Below are positions 24,340-32,108 of a DNA stretch of 36,265 nt, one piece after another (positions within the stretch are counted from its first letter, which is position 1; every line of letters begins with the position of its first letter). Source of the stretch: Elainella sp. Prado103 (GTDB lineage: Bacteria; Cyanobacteriota; Cyanobacteriia; Elainellales; Elainellaceae); NCBI GenBank assembly GCA_025454395.1, contig JALOOM010000045.1:1-36265 (forward strand), given 5' to 3'. A program made the position numbers and the translations under genes. The notes under the pieces are model-generated. The model worked only from the letters and a program-made list of their open reading frames with translations, did not search any database and was not told the DNA's origin.

Positions 24340-26187
24340 CTAGAGCAGCAGATCAGCCGAGTCTGTGAGTGCCGCCGCTACCATCACCGGATTGATGTAC
24401 AACGGCACTGTAAAGGTGACAGTTGATCCCAGCCCTTCACCCATGCTGAAGAAATTCACCACTCCCCCCATCGCTTCCACCAGTTTCTGGGAAATCGCCA
24501 GCCCCAACCCCGTGCCTCCATATTGCCGGGTGCGCGATCCATCAATCTGATTAAAGGTCTGGAAGAGCTGATCTTGCTTTTCCAGCGAGACTCCGATCCC
24601 GGTATCCGCGACACTAATCTTCACCGTACCCGGCATTTCTTCTTCTTGCACCACCACCTTCTCGCGGATCACCTCTGCGCTGATCGTCACTCCACCTTCA
24701 TGGGTAAATTTGATCGCATTGCCAACCAGATTGAGCATCACTTGCAGCAAGCGTTGATAGTTGCCATAGAGAATAATCTCATCCCGCGTGTCAGGCGTGC
24801 GGATCTCAAAACTGAGGTGCCGCTCCTGCGCCATCGGGTAGGTCATGCGCTCCACCTCAGACAGCAGTTCATTCAGCTTGACCGGATTGAGATCAATTTG
24901 CAGTTTGCCTGCTTCAATTTTGGCAATATCGAGAATATCCTGAATCACTTCCATCAGGCGGGTGGCCGATCGATAGGCTTCCTGGATAAACAGCTCCTTT
25001 TCTTCGCCATCATCTGCCATGTCATCTAGCACCAACTTCAAGAAGCCGATCACCCCATTCAGAGGAGTTCGCAGTTCATGGGAAGTATTGGCCAAAAATT
25101 CACTTTTCAGGCGAGAGGCTGCCTCGGCTTGTTGACGCGCTTCTTCCAAATCTGAATGTTGCTGCATCAGGGTTTCATTCACCCGCTGCAACTCATCCGC
25201 CAAGTGCCGCACCGACTGAAACATCAGCGCATGTCCCAGGGCCGTGCCCACCTGATCGGCGACCTCATGCCAGGTTTGTTCCGCTTGATTCCAGTAGGAG
25301 CGTTCCGCCGGACAAAGCACCAGTAGCCCATTAGGCTGATCTTGGTAGTAGGTGGCCAGCAGTAATGCCGTGGGTTGGGTGCCATCGGCCAGGCGAATCT
25401 GCGTCAAAATCGGCTGACCAGAGGTCCAGGCTTCCTGAACCAGGGGATTATCTAACAGCAATTCACCATACTCGATCGGGGATAGGTGAGCGCGAGTATA
25501 GTCAGCAACCACTTCAAGAATTAGCTGGGTCGGATCGGGCAGGTAAAGCACGCAACGATTTGTTCCTAACCCTTCACCCAAACCCTCAACCGTCCGTTGC
25601 TGCACTTCCGAGAGAGTCAAGGATTGGCGGATTTTGGTCAAGGTCTGGGTCAAGGTCTGGGTCAAGGTCTGGGTTGATCGCAACGACAGATGACCATTGG
25701 CAGCCTGCTGAGTCGGAACTTCGGTGGCTCTGCGATCGATCGACAGTGGTTGGAGGAACGCATAGGCTTCAGCCTGAGCAATTGAACGGCTGGGTCGTCC
25801 TGTCAGCAATACCATCGTGGCTCCTTCCTGCGGCATCAATACCGGACTCGCTGTCAGCTCCAATAGCAGGTATTGATCAGCCACCAGAAACGGATATTCA
25901 AACTGGAGGGGAATCAAGTCATCTAAAACCGACCGGAGCCGTTCCTGGTAGGATGCAGGCGACAGAGGCAGGAAGCAACGCTGGTTAGGCTGCATCACCT
26001 CATTGGGGGAAATCTGATAGCGATCGGATAGTCGCCAGTAAAACGAGAGAAATTGCCCCGTTGCAGTTTGGGTGAAAACCAGTTCGACTCCAGGGCTCGT
26101 CGCCATACGCTCCTGACGATCAGCCTGAGTGTCTTCTGAGTCAATCGATTCAGTAATGGGAAGTGAAAGATCGCCGGAGGTAGTCAT
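24340..26187 (-). CDS. GAF-domain sensor histidine kinase
   Basis: The 615-aa protein is a soluble two-component sensor. It has a PAS-like N-terminal region (about 30-130, VELVFTQTATGQFLSFYWRLSDRYQI), a linker with TQTL repeats (172-185), a GAF domain (about 190-322), a coiled coil, HisKA with phospho-acceptor His370 (FLANTSHELRTPLNG), and HATPase with the N box (NLVGNAIKF), DTGIG (528-532) and GTGLGL (558-563). No response regulator is adjacent, so it is an orphan kinase. The PAS and GAF domains suggest it senses a small molecule, light or redox state inside the cell, but no chromophore cysteine is evident. ATG 26187 is chosen over 26304, whose extra 39 residues look non-coding. ATG 26106 is another option. 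Confidence 0.88.
   Translation of the reverse strand: MTTSGDLSLPITESIDSEDTQADRQERMATSPGVELVFTQTATGQFLSFYWRLSDRYQISPNEVMQPNQRCFLPLSPASYQERLRSVLDDLIPLQFEYPFLVADQYLLLELTASPVLMPQEGATMVLLTGRPSRSIAQAEAYAFLQPLSIDRRATEVPTQQAANGHLSLRSTQTLTQTLTQTLTKIRQSLTLSEVQQRTVEGLGEGLGTNRCVLYLPDPTQLILEVVADYTRAHLSPIEYGELLLDNPLVQEAWTSGQPILTQIRLADGTQPTALLLATYYQDQPNGLLVLCPAERSYWNQAEQTWHEVADQVGTALGHALMFQSVRHLADELQRVNETLMQQHSDLEEARQQAEAASRLKSEFLANTSHELRTPLNGVIGFLKLVLDDMADDGEEKELFIQEAYRSATRLMEVIQDILDIAKIEAGKLQIDLNPVKLNELLSEVERMTYPMAQERHLSFEIRTPDTRDEIILYGNYQRLLQVMLNLVGNAIKFTHEGGVTISAEVIREKVVVQEEEMPGTVKISVADTGIGVSLEKQDQLFQTFNQIDGSRTRQYGGTGLGLAISQKLVEAMGGVVNFFSMGEGLGSTVTFTVPLYINPVMVAAALTDSADLLL
25637..25672. repeat. In-frame tandem repeat, 12-bp unit, 3 copies, in histidine kinase gene
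   Basis: GTCAAGGTCTGG occurs exactly at 25637, 25649 and 25661. On the coding strand it gives the TQTL tetrapeptides in the linker before the GAF domain. Confidence 0.93.
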
Positions 26188-26380
26188 CAGTGTAGAACCA
26201 CAAGCAACAGGATGAAACTTTTGCTTTCCCAGGTTGACTGAAGTTGATAGGTTGAAGCTGCAACTCGATCGCGAACGAGAACTCAGGAACTGAAATAGGA
26301 TCAACTTCTAGCCTACTTTAGCCTAACCAGACAGCCTGAATGGACTTGACATTGTTACTTGTCCCACTTGTCCCGCTCTT

Positions 26381-26611
26381 TTAATCATTCCATTCCCCTT
26401 TCGGCGGAACAGGAGGATTTCGACGCATGGTTCGGGTCAGGTCATCATCCCGACGGTTGCCTCCTCCGAGCCATTGTCGGACGGCCACTTCAATCACCTT
26501 ACTGGGATCGGTCGTCAGATGATTGATCTGCTCTAGCAAGTCAGCATCCATCTGGATTGAGACACTTACTTTGCCAGCAAGCGGTTTGGAGTCAGTATCA
26601 GAATCGCTCAT
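26381..26611 (-). CDS. Ribbon-helix-helix DNA-binding protein
   Basis: The 76-aa protein carries a typical ribbon-helix-helix core at about 14-50: a beta strand KVSVSIQMD, then helix ADLLEQINHLT, turn, and helix DPSKVIEVAVRQWLGG. Such proteins dimerise and bind DNA through the strand, usually as repressors or antitoxins. Here no toxin-like gene is adjacent, so a stand-alone regulator is more likely. The last 25 residues (NRRDDDLTRTMRRNPPVPPKGEWND) are charged and probably flexible. A direct-repeat array with 16-bp period starts 63 bases upstream of the start codon, which is where an autoregulatory operator would sit. Confidence 0.72.
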   Translation of the reverse strand: MSDSDTDSKPLAGKVSVSIQMDADLLEQINHLTTDPSKVIEVAVRQWLGGGNRRDDDLTRTMRRNPPVPPKGEWND

Positions 26612-26674
26612 AAATGCTTAGACATCAGGGCTTAGAGTTGGTCAGTTGCAATCGATGTAAAGGTTCACTCCGGT

Positions 26675-26754
26675 CATGTTCACCACAAGTCATGTTCACC
26701 ACAAGTCATGTTCACCACAAGTCATGTTCACCACAAGTCATGTTCACGCCGGCA
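26675..26754. repeat. Tandem repeat, 16-bp unit, 4 copies plus a degenerate fifth
   Basis: CATGTTCACCACAAGT occurs at 26675, 26691, 26707 and 26723 without change. At 26739 it continues as CATGTTCACGCCGGCA. Each copy includes GTTCACCAC. It lies upstream of the divergent ribbon-helix-helix gene. Confidence 0.95.
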
Positions 26755-27052
26755 ATGTTCGCTCCATCTGCATCACATGGGTCTCGTCGAGCAACCGTCA
26801 AACAGGTGAATAACCCCTTGCTTGATCAGCCAGCCGCGAATCTTGAGGTCGCAAGCCTCTGGGATCCATTAAACCGTATTCAACCTGGATTCAACCTTTA
26901 AAACAAAGTAAGGCGTGGAATTCCAGAAGAGTTCCCATTCCCATCACAAAATTAACCCGGTACCTGAGCGATCGATCCCATGGGTCTCAGGAATATCCGG
27001 GGCAAGACTCGCATCAGAGCAAGGGAAAGGATTACAATATCTTAAGCAGTTC

Positions 27053-27102
27053 TGCTCGTTTGCTGCTTTGCTTGTTTTGCTGCTTTGCTCGTTTCGCTGC
27101 TT
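27053..27102. repeat. Tandem repeat, 16-17-bp unit, 3 copies, in the lepA leader
   Basis: TGCTCGTTTGCTGCTT (27053), TGCTTGTTTTGCTGCTT (27069) and TGCTCGTTTCGCTGCTT (27086) form an array ending 78 bases before the lepA ATG. One copy lacks a base. Confidence 0.88.
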
Positions 27103-27180
27103 GAAGTGCAGCCGCCGGAGAATTCTCCCCAGCGACCTGAGCCTTGCTTTCGATTCACTTTGCCTATCACGTTGAGATTT

Positions 27181-28986
27181 ATGACGGACGTACCGGTCTC
27201 TCGCATCCGCAACTTTTCGATCATTGCCCATATCGATCACGGTAAATCTACCCTGGCAGACCGTCTGTTGCAGGTGACGGGAACCGTCAAAGATCGAGAA
27301 ATGAAGGAGCAGTTTCTCGACAATATGGAACTGGAGCGGGAGCGCGGCATTACGATCAAGCTGCAAGCCGCTCGAATGAACTATCGAGCCCAAGATGGGC
27401 AAGATTATGTCCTGAACCTGATCGACACACCTGGCCATGTGGACTTCTCCTATGAGGTCTCCCGATCGCTGGCCGCCTGTGAAGGTGCATTGCTGGTGGT
27501 AGATGCCTCCCAGGGGGTAGAAGCTCAAACCTTAGCGAATGTTTACTTAGCGCTGGAAAACAACCTCGAGATTATTCCAGTCCTCAACAAAATTGACCTG
27601 CCAGGAGCCGATCCCGATCGGGTTGCAGGTGAAATTGAAGAAATTATTGGGCTTGATTGTAGTGGCGCGATCCATGCCTCTGCCAAAGAAGGGATCGGCA
27701 TTCAAGACATTCTGGAATCGATCGTCCAGCATGTGCCCCCGCCGCAAGACACGGTAGAACAACCACTGCGAGCCCTGATTTTCGATAGCTATTACGATCC
27801 CTACCGGGGCGTGATCGTCTACTTCCGGGTGATGGATGGCACCCTCAAAAAGGGCGACAAAATCCGGCTGATGGCTTCCAAAAAGGAATATCAGATCGAC
27901 GAGTTAGGCGTGTTGTCTCCGACCCAGGTGCAGGTGGAGGAGCTCCATGCCGGTGAGGTAGGCTACCTGGCCGCAGCGATTAAGGCAGTGGAAGATGCCC
28001 GAGTCGGCGACACCATCACCTTGGCGGCAGCTCCCGCTCCCGAACCCCTGCCCGGCTACACTGAAGCCAAGCCGATGGTGTTCTGCGGACTCTTCCCCAC
28101 CGATGCCGACCAGTTTGAAGATTTGCGAGAAGCGCTGGAAAAGCTCCGCCTCAACGATGCTGCCCTCAAATATGAACCGGAAACCTCTAGCGCCATGGGG
28201 TTTGGCTTCCGCTGTGGCTTCTTGGGGCTACTCCATATGGAAATTGTCCAGGAGCGGCTAGAGCGGGAATATAACTTAGATCTGATTACCACTGCTCCAT
28301 CGGTGATTTATCGGGTCAATAAAATTGATGGCGAAGTCCTCTACATTGACAACCCTTGTTTGCTGCCCGATCCCCAATACCGCGAGTCGATCGAAGAGCC
28401 CTATGTGCAGGTCGATATGATCATGCCAGAAGAATTCGTGGGGGCTTTGATGGAGCTGAGTCAGAGCCGTCGCGGAGTCTTCAAAGATATGAAGTATCTA
28501 GCCCAGGGGCGAACCACCCTGATCTACGAGATTCCGCTGGCCGAGGTCGTGACCGACTTCTTTGACCAGATGAAGTCTCGATCGCGCGGCTATGCCAGCA
28601 TGGAGTATCACCTGATTGGCTATCGCGAAAACCCCCTGGTGAAGCTGGATGTTTTGATCAACGGCGATAAGGTTGATCCCTTGGCAACGATCGTGCATCG
28701 GGATAAGGCCTACTATGTCGGCAAAGCCCTCGTGGAAAAACTGAAAGAGCTCATTCCCCGGCACCAGTTTAAGATCCCCATCCAGGCTTCGATCGGTAGT
28801 CGGGTCGTAGCCAGTGAACATATTCCTGCCCTGCGCAAGGATGTGTTGGCCAAGTGTTACGGCGGCGACATTTCCCGCAAGAAAAAACTATTGCAGAAGC
28901 AGGCTAAGGGTAAAAAGCGACTGAAGGCGATCGGTACGGTTGATGTGCCGCAGGAAGCCTTTATGGCCGTTCTGAAGTTGCAGTAA
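27181..28986 (+). CDS. lepA: Elongation factor 4 (LepA), ribosome GTPase
   Basis: LepA/EF4 is a translational GTPase that binds the ribosome and has been linked to back-translocation, stalled ribosomes and 30S assembly. The 601-aa protein has the P-loop AHIDHGKS (16-23), ERERGITIK switch I, DTPGH (82-86), NKID (136-139), domains II and III, the EF-G-like domain V, and the LepA-specific C-terminal domain with [22 protein letters not shown] and the basic [16 protein letters not shown]. The ATG at 27181 is the family start. The reading frame is open upstream to 27085, but that part lacks family character. The stop is eight bases from the stop of the convergent kinase gene. Confidence 0.96.
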   Translation: MTDVPVSRIRNFSIIAHIDHGKSTLADRLLQVTGTVKDREMKEQFLDNMELERERGITIKLQAARMNYRAQDGQDYVLNLIDTPGHVDFSYEVSRSLAACEGALLVVDASQGVEAQTLANVYLALENNLEIIPVLNKIDLPGADPDRVAGEIEEIIGLDCSGAIHASAKEGIGIQDILESIVQHVPPPQDTVEQPLRALIFDSYYDPYRGVIVYFRVMDGTLKKGDKIRLMASKKEYQIDELGVLSPTQVQVEELHAGEVGYLAAAIKAVEDARVGDTITLAAAPAPEPLPGYTEAKPMVFCGLFPTDADQFEDLREALEKLRLNDAALKYEPETSSAMGFGFRCGFLGLLHMEIVQERLEREYNLDLITTAPSVIYRVNKIDGEVLYIDNPCLLPDPQYRESIEEPYVQVDMIMPEEFVGALMELSQSRRGVFKDMKYLAQGRTTLIYEIPLAEVVTDFFDQMKSRSRGYASMEYHLIGYRENPLVKLDVLINGDKVDPLATIVHRDKAYYVGKALVEKLKELIPRHQFKIPIQASIGSRVVASEHIPALRKDVLAKCYGGDISRKKKLLQKQAKGKKRLKAIGTVDVPQEAFMAVLKLQ

Positions 28987-28994
28987 GCCCGCTC

Positions 28995-31067
28995 TCAACG
29001 GGGCAGTTGGGCGATCGTGATAGTTGAGCCAGTCGCGACCGCAACGGTTTGCCAATCGGGGCTAGGGACAAATTGCCGAATGTGGGCATTGAAACCAGTC
29101 AGCGTCTGGATCACCTGACCCGTTTCCAGGTTCCAGAGCTTCAAAGTCTGATCGGCTCCCCCACTCAGTAACCGTTGCCCATCCGGACTGATCGCCAGCC
29201 GTTCTACAAAGCCGTGATGCCCTTGTAGGGTGCGAAGCACTTCACCCGTATTCACGTCCCAGACCCGAATCGTTTGATCGGCACTGGCGGTGATCAGTCG
29301 CTGCCCATCGGGTGTAAAGATGAGATCATTCACGTAGCTGCTATGGCCCTGAAATTGGCGGATTGCCTGCCCGGTTTGCCGATCCCACAAACGAGCGGTT
29401 TGATCGGCACTGGCACTGGCTAAAAACCGCCCATCCGGACTAAACACCACGGCATTGACATAGCTGGTATGCCCTAAAAAGGTGCGAGCCTGCCCAGTTT
29501 GTAAATCCCAGAGTCGCACCGTTTGATCGGCACTGGCGCTGACTAAAGATTGACCATCGGGGCTAAAACCAATTTGGTTAATGTAACTGGTGTGCCCTGT
29601 AAGCACTTGCAACGGCTGCCCCATACCCAAATTCCAAAGGCGAATCGTTTGGTCATCGCTGCTACTGGCCAGGGTCGATCCATCAGACTTCACCACCACA
29701 GACTTCACCGTGCTCGTGTGGCCTGGCAAGCTCAATACCGGTTGCCCATTGCTGACACCCCAGACCCGGATGGTCTGATCATCCCCCCCTGTAATCAGCC
29801 GCTGACCATCGGGTGTGAAGGCCAATCCTCTCACGGTGCCTCCTTGGTCTGGGATCGATCGCACCACCTTGATCGATCGTCCTTGGGTCGCTTGCAGAAT
29901 GGCTCCAGGATTACCTCGCCAAATCCCATAGGAACCCAATGTAATCAGTAGGATCGCCGCTCCTCCTAACCACCAAGGCAGGCGACTCAGAGGAGGCATC
30001 ACCGTAGGAGCTTGGGCTAAGGGGCTCGGTAACATCTGGGTGGTTTTAGCCCCTGGATTTGCCCCTAGATTCGCGCCTGGATCTGCGACTGGATTGGCGA
30101 CTGGATCTGCGCCTGGGGAATCTGAGCGCGCCGGTGAAGCGGATGCGGTGAGCGTGCTGGCTTCTATGATCGCCAACCGACGCAAAATTTCTGTCGCAGT
30201 TTGGGGTCGATCGCTCGCTCTGGGGGCAATCAAGCCATCGATCAGCGTCGCCAGATCGTCCGAAATTTGAGGAGCCGCCTGTCGCCAGCAAGACTCGTTT
30301 CGCATCGAATCATAGATCGCCGGATCGACCGGCAGTTTGCCCGTCACCAGATAAATGAGCGTGTAACCCAAGGCATAAAAATCTGACTGCGGTACCGCCT
30401 GCCCCCGTTCCTGTTCCGGTGGGGTGTAGCCTGCCGAGCTGATCCGCGTCCCGCCCGTTTCGCCCCGCTGCGCCAAATAGGTGTAGGTCATTTCACGGGC
30501 TGCTCCAAAATCCACCAGCACCAACTGCCCATTCGATCGCAGCATGATGTTTTCGGGTTTGATATCGCGATGAAAATAATGGCACTGATGCACCAATTGC
30601 AGAATCTGAGCCAGTTGCCGTAACCACCGGATTGCCTGCCGTTCACTGATCGGATGATGCCCCTGCTGCCGCATCCATTCCTTCAGATTGGGCCCATCAA
30701 TTTTTTCCATCAAGAGGCAATGGAGGGGTTCGGTGGCTCCTTGCGGATAATATTCAAAATAGCTTTGGGGTTCGACTGCTGGAATGCCTGGATGGGGCAA
30801 CTGCCCGAGCACGATCGCCTCTTGTCGAAAGAGCTCAATGGCTTTGGGGTGATGGCTGTAGGTTTCCTTCAGCACCTTGAGAATTTTGGGTGTACTGCGA
30901 TCGAATACCTCATAAACGCGCCCAAACCCACTCTGGTCACTAATCAGCCGCATCACTCGATAGCGCTTGAGCAGCAACAGCTCCGAACCACAACTTTGGC
31001 AAAATTGGCTACCATCATTTCCAGGGTGATCAGGCTGAGGGCACCGGGGGTTAATGCAGAGACTCAT
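28995..31067 (-). CDS. Ser/Thr protein kinase with zinc ribbon and WD40 propeller
   Basis: The 690-aa protein starts with a four-cysteine zinc ribbon (Cys4, Cys9, Cys23, Cys26), then a Hanks-type kinase domain (about 35-300): catalytic Lys64 in KILKVLKE, HRDIKPEN (166-168 for HRD) and DFG (Asp186). The glycine loop is irregular (SDQSGFGRVYEV). Next come a Pro/Ala linker with a 12-bp-encoded repeat, one membrane segment (about 364-383, LPWWLGGAAILLITLGSYGIW) and about seven WD40 units (about 409-690). Six carry the (S/G)xxDQTxRxW signature and the last is degenerate. The kinase would face the cytoplasm and the propeller the other side, or the whole protein may be peripheral. ATG 31067 gives the usual MSLCINPRCPQP start, while the frame opens at 31097. 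Such kinases are typical of cyanobacteria. The substrate is unknown. Confidence 0.92.
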   Translation of the reverse strand: MSLCINPRCPQPDHPGNDGSQFCQSCGSELLLLKRYRVMRLISDQSGFGRVYEVFDRSTPKILKVLKETYSHHPKAIELFRQEAIVLGQLPHPGIPAVEPQSYFEYYPQGATEPLHCLLMEKIDGPNLKEWMRQQGHHPISERQAIRWLRQLAQILQLVHQCHYFHRDIKPENIMLRSNGQLVLVDFGAAREMTYTYLAQRGETGGTRISSAGYTPPEQERGQAVPQSDFYALGYTLIYLVTGKLPVDPAIYDSMRNESCWRQAAPQISDDLATLIDGLIAPRASDRPQTATEILRRLAIIEASTLTASASPARSDSPGADPVANPVADPGANLGANPGAKTTQMLPSPLAQAPTVMPPLSRLPWWLGGAAILLITLGSYGIWRGNPGAILQATQGRSIKVVRSIPDQGGTVRGLAFTPDGQRLITGGDDQTIRVWGVSNGQPVLSLPGHTSTVKSVVVKSDGSTLASSSDDQTIRLWNLGMGQPLQVLTGHTSYINQIGFSPDGQSLVSASADQTVRLWDLQTGQARTFLGHTSYVNAVVFSPDGRFLASASADQTARLWDRQTGQAIRQFQGHSSYVNDLIFTPDGQRLITASADQTIRVWDVNTGEVLRTLQGHHGFVERLAISPDGQRLLSGGADQTLKLWNLETGQVIQTLTGFNAHIRQFVPSPDWQTVAVATGSTITIAQLPR
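29010..29843. repeat. WD40-encoding repeats, about 126-bp period
   Basis: The C-terminal part of the kinase gene contains successive 42-codon blocks that are still alike at DNA level. For example TTTGATCGGCACTGGC recurs around 29275, 29400 and 29521. This level of likeness points to fairly recent amplification or gene conversion among blades. Confidence 0.75.
30054..30113. repeat. In-frame tandem repeat, 12-bp unit, 5 copies, in kinase linker
   Basis: Units near TGGATCTGCGAC start at 30054, 30066, 30078, 30090 and 30102. On the coding strand they give D/N-P-x-A tetrapeptides in the linker between kinase and membrane segment. Confidence 0.92.
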
Positions 31068-31152
31068 AGAGAACTTCGCGGTAAATGCATCGATCAATAA
31101 TTAACTCATTCCAGAATGGCGTAGCTTTATCTCAACCGATCTCCTTCTTCCT

Positions 31153-32073
31153 ATGATCCAAGCACAATCTTTACCCCACATTGCCCTCCCGCGCCTCGGT
31201 TCCCAACGGGATTGGCTCTGGCGAGGCTGGCAGATTCGTTATACCGTCGCCCGATCGCCCCATGATACCCTGCCTCTACTGCTACTTCATGGCTTTGGTT
31301 CAGCCCTCACCCAATGGCATGAAAATATCCTGCCCCTCAGCCAAGCCCATCCTGTGTATGCCATGGATCTGATTGGGTTTGGGGTGTCAGAAAAAGCCGC
31401 AACCACCTATCGGGTCGGGCTATGGGTCGATCAAGTCTATGAATTTTGGCGCGTATTTATTCGCAAACCGATCGTTCTGGTGGGCCATTCCCTCGGCGCA
31501 CTGGTCGCCCTTTCCGCCGCAGTAGCTCATCCGGAGATGGTCGATCGCTTGGTGTTGCTCACCTTGCCCGCTGCCCGCCAGGAAATTCTCCCCGGTTGGT
31601 TACAATCGGGGATTGGCTCAATCGAAGGCGCATTGACGACTCCCCTGTTGATCCGGCCGCTATTTCGGCTGATCCGACGACCAGGTGTGATTCGATCGGT
31701 GCTGCGTAAAATCTACGTTAATCAGGAGCGAGTGACCGAGACTTTGGTGGAGAACTTTTTGCAACCTGGCTTTGACCAGGGAGCCGATCGGGCCTTTTGT
31801 CGGTTGGCTCAAGCCCGTACCGATACGGATTTTAGCCGCGCCACCCAGGATTTGATCAAGGAGGTGAATGTGCCAATTTTGCTACTCTGGGGATCGGACG
31901 ATCGTGTCATCCCGATCGACTGGGGGAAACGGATCGATGCGCTCACCGGACACCAAGTCAAACTGGTGGAAATCCCTAATGCAGGTCACTGTCTCTATGA
32001 CGAATCAGCGGAACCCGTTAATCGGGCGATTTTGGACTGGCTGGCAGCCGAGAACGGGAATAAGGCAGGATGA
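31153..32073 (+). CDS. Alpha/beta hydrolase
   Basis: The 306-aa protein has the alpha/beta hydrolase fold with all catalytic parts: oxyanion-hole HGFG (46-49), nucleophile Ser113 in GHSLG, Asp250 in LLWGSDDRVIP and His279 in NAGHCLYDE. Between strands 6 and 7 lies a lid-like helical insert (about 145-225). No signal peptide is visible, so it is probably cytoplasmic or loosely attached to membranes. Cyanobacteria have many such proteins, including lipases, esterases and chlorophyll-dephytylase-like enzymes. The substrate cannot be told from this sequence. It is divergent from the kinase gene with an 85-base spacer and convergent with the downstream histidine kinase. Confidence 0.88.
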   Translation: MIQAQSLPHIALPRLGSQRDWLWRGWQIRYTVARSPHDTLPLLLLHGFGSALTQWHENILPLSQAHPVYAMDLIGFGVSEKAATTYRVGLWVDQVYEFWRVFIRKPIVLVGHSLGALVALSAAVAHPEMVDRLVLLTLPAARQEILPGWLQSGIGSIEGALTTPLLIRPLFRLIRRPGVIRSVLRKIYVNQERVTETLVENFLQPGFDQGADRAFCRLAQARTDTDFSRATQDLIKEVNVPILLLWGSDDRVIPIDWGKRIDALTGHQVKLVEIPNAGHCLYDESAEPVNRAILDWLAAENGNKAG

Positions 32074-32108
32074 ACGCTAGGAATCTAGCCAGGAATCTAG
32101 CCAGCTAT

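Larger units (their letters stand above)
26612..27180. other. Repeat-bearing spacer between the RHH gene and lepA
   Basis: This 570-base stretch has no gene I can support. It contains a 16-bp direct-repeat array near the ribbon-helix-helix gene and a 16-17-bp array just upstream of lepA. ATTACAATAT near 27031 might hold a -10 for lepA. Between 26755 and 27030 I see nothing further. Confidence 0.5.

Noticed and set aside
26381-26611. Toxin-antitoxin module
   Set aside because: The ribbon-helix-helix protein resembles antitoxins, but neither side carries a toxin-like gene.
26675-26754. Could the 16-bp array be a CRISPR
   Set aside because: Units are directly adjacent without spacers and no cas genes are present. 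The same holds for the other arrays in the window.
28987-28994. Shared terminator between lepA and the kinase gene
   Set aside because: The eight-base gap and its surroundings contain a GCCC/GGGC pairing but no T-run in either direction.
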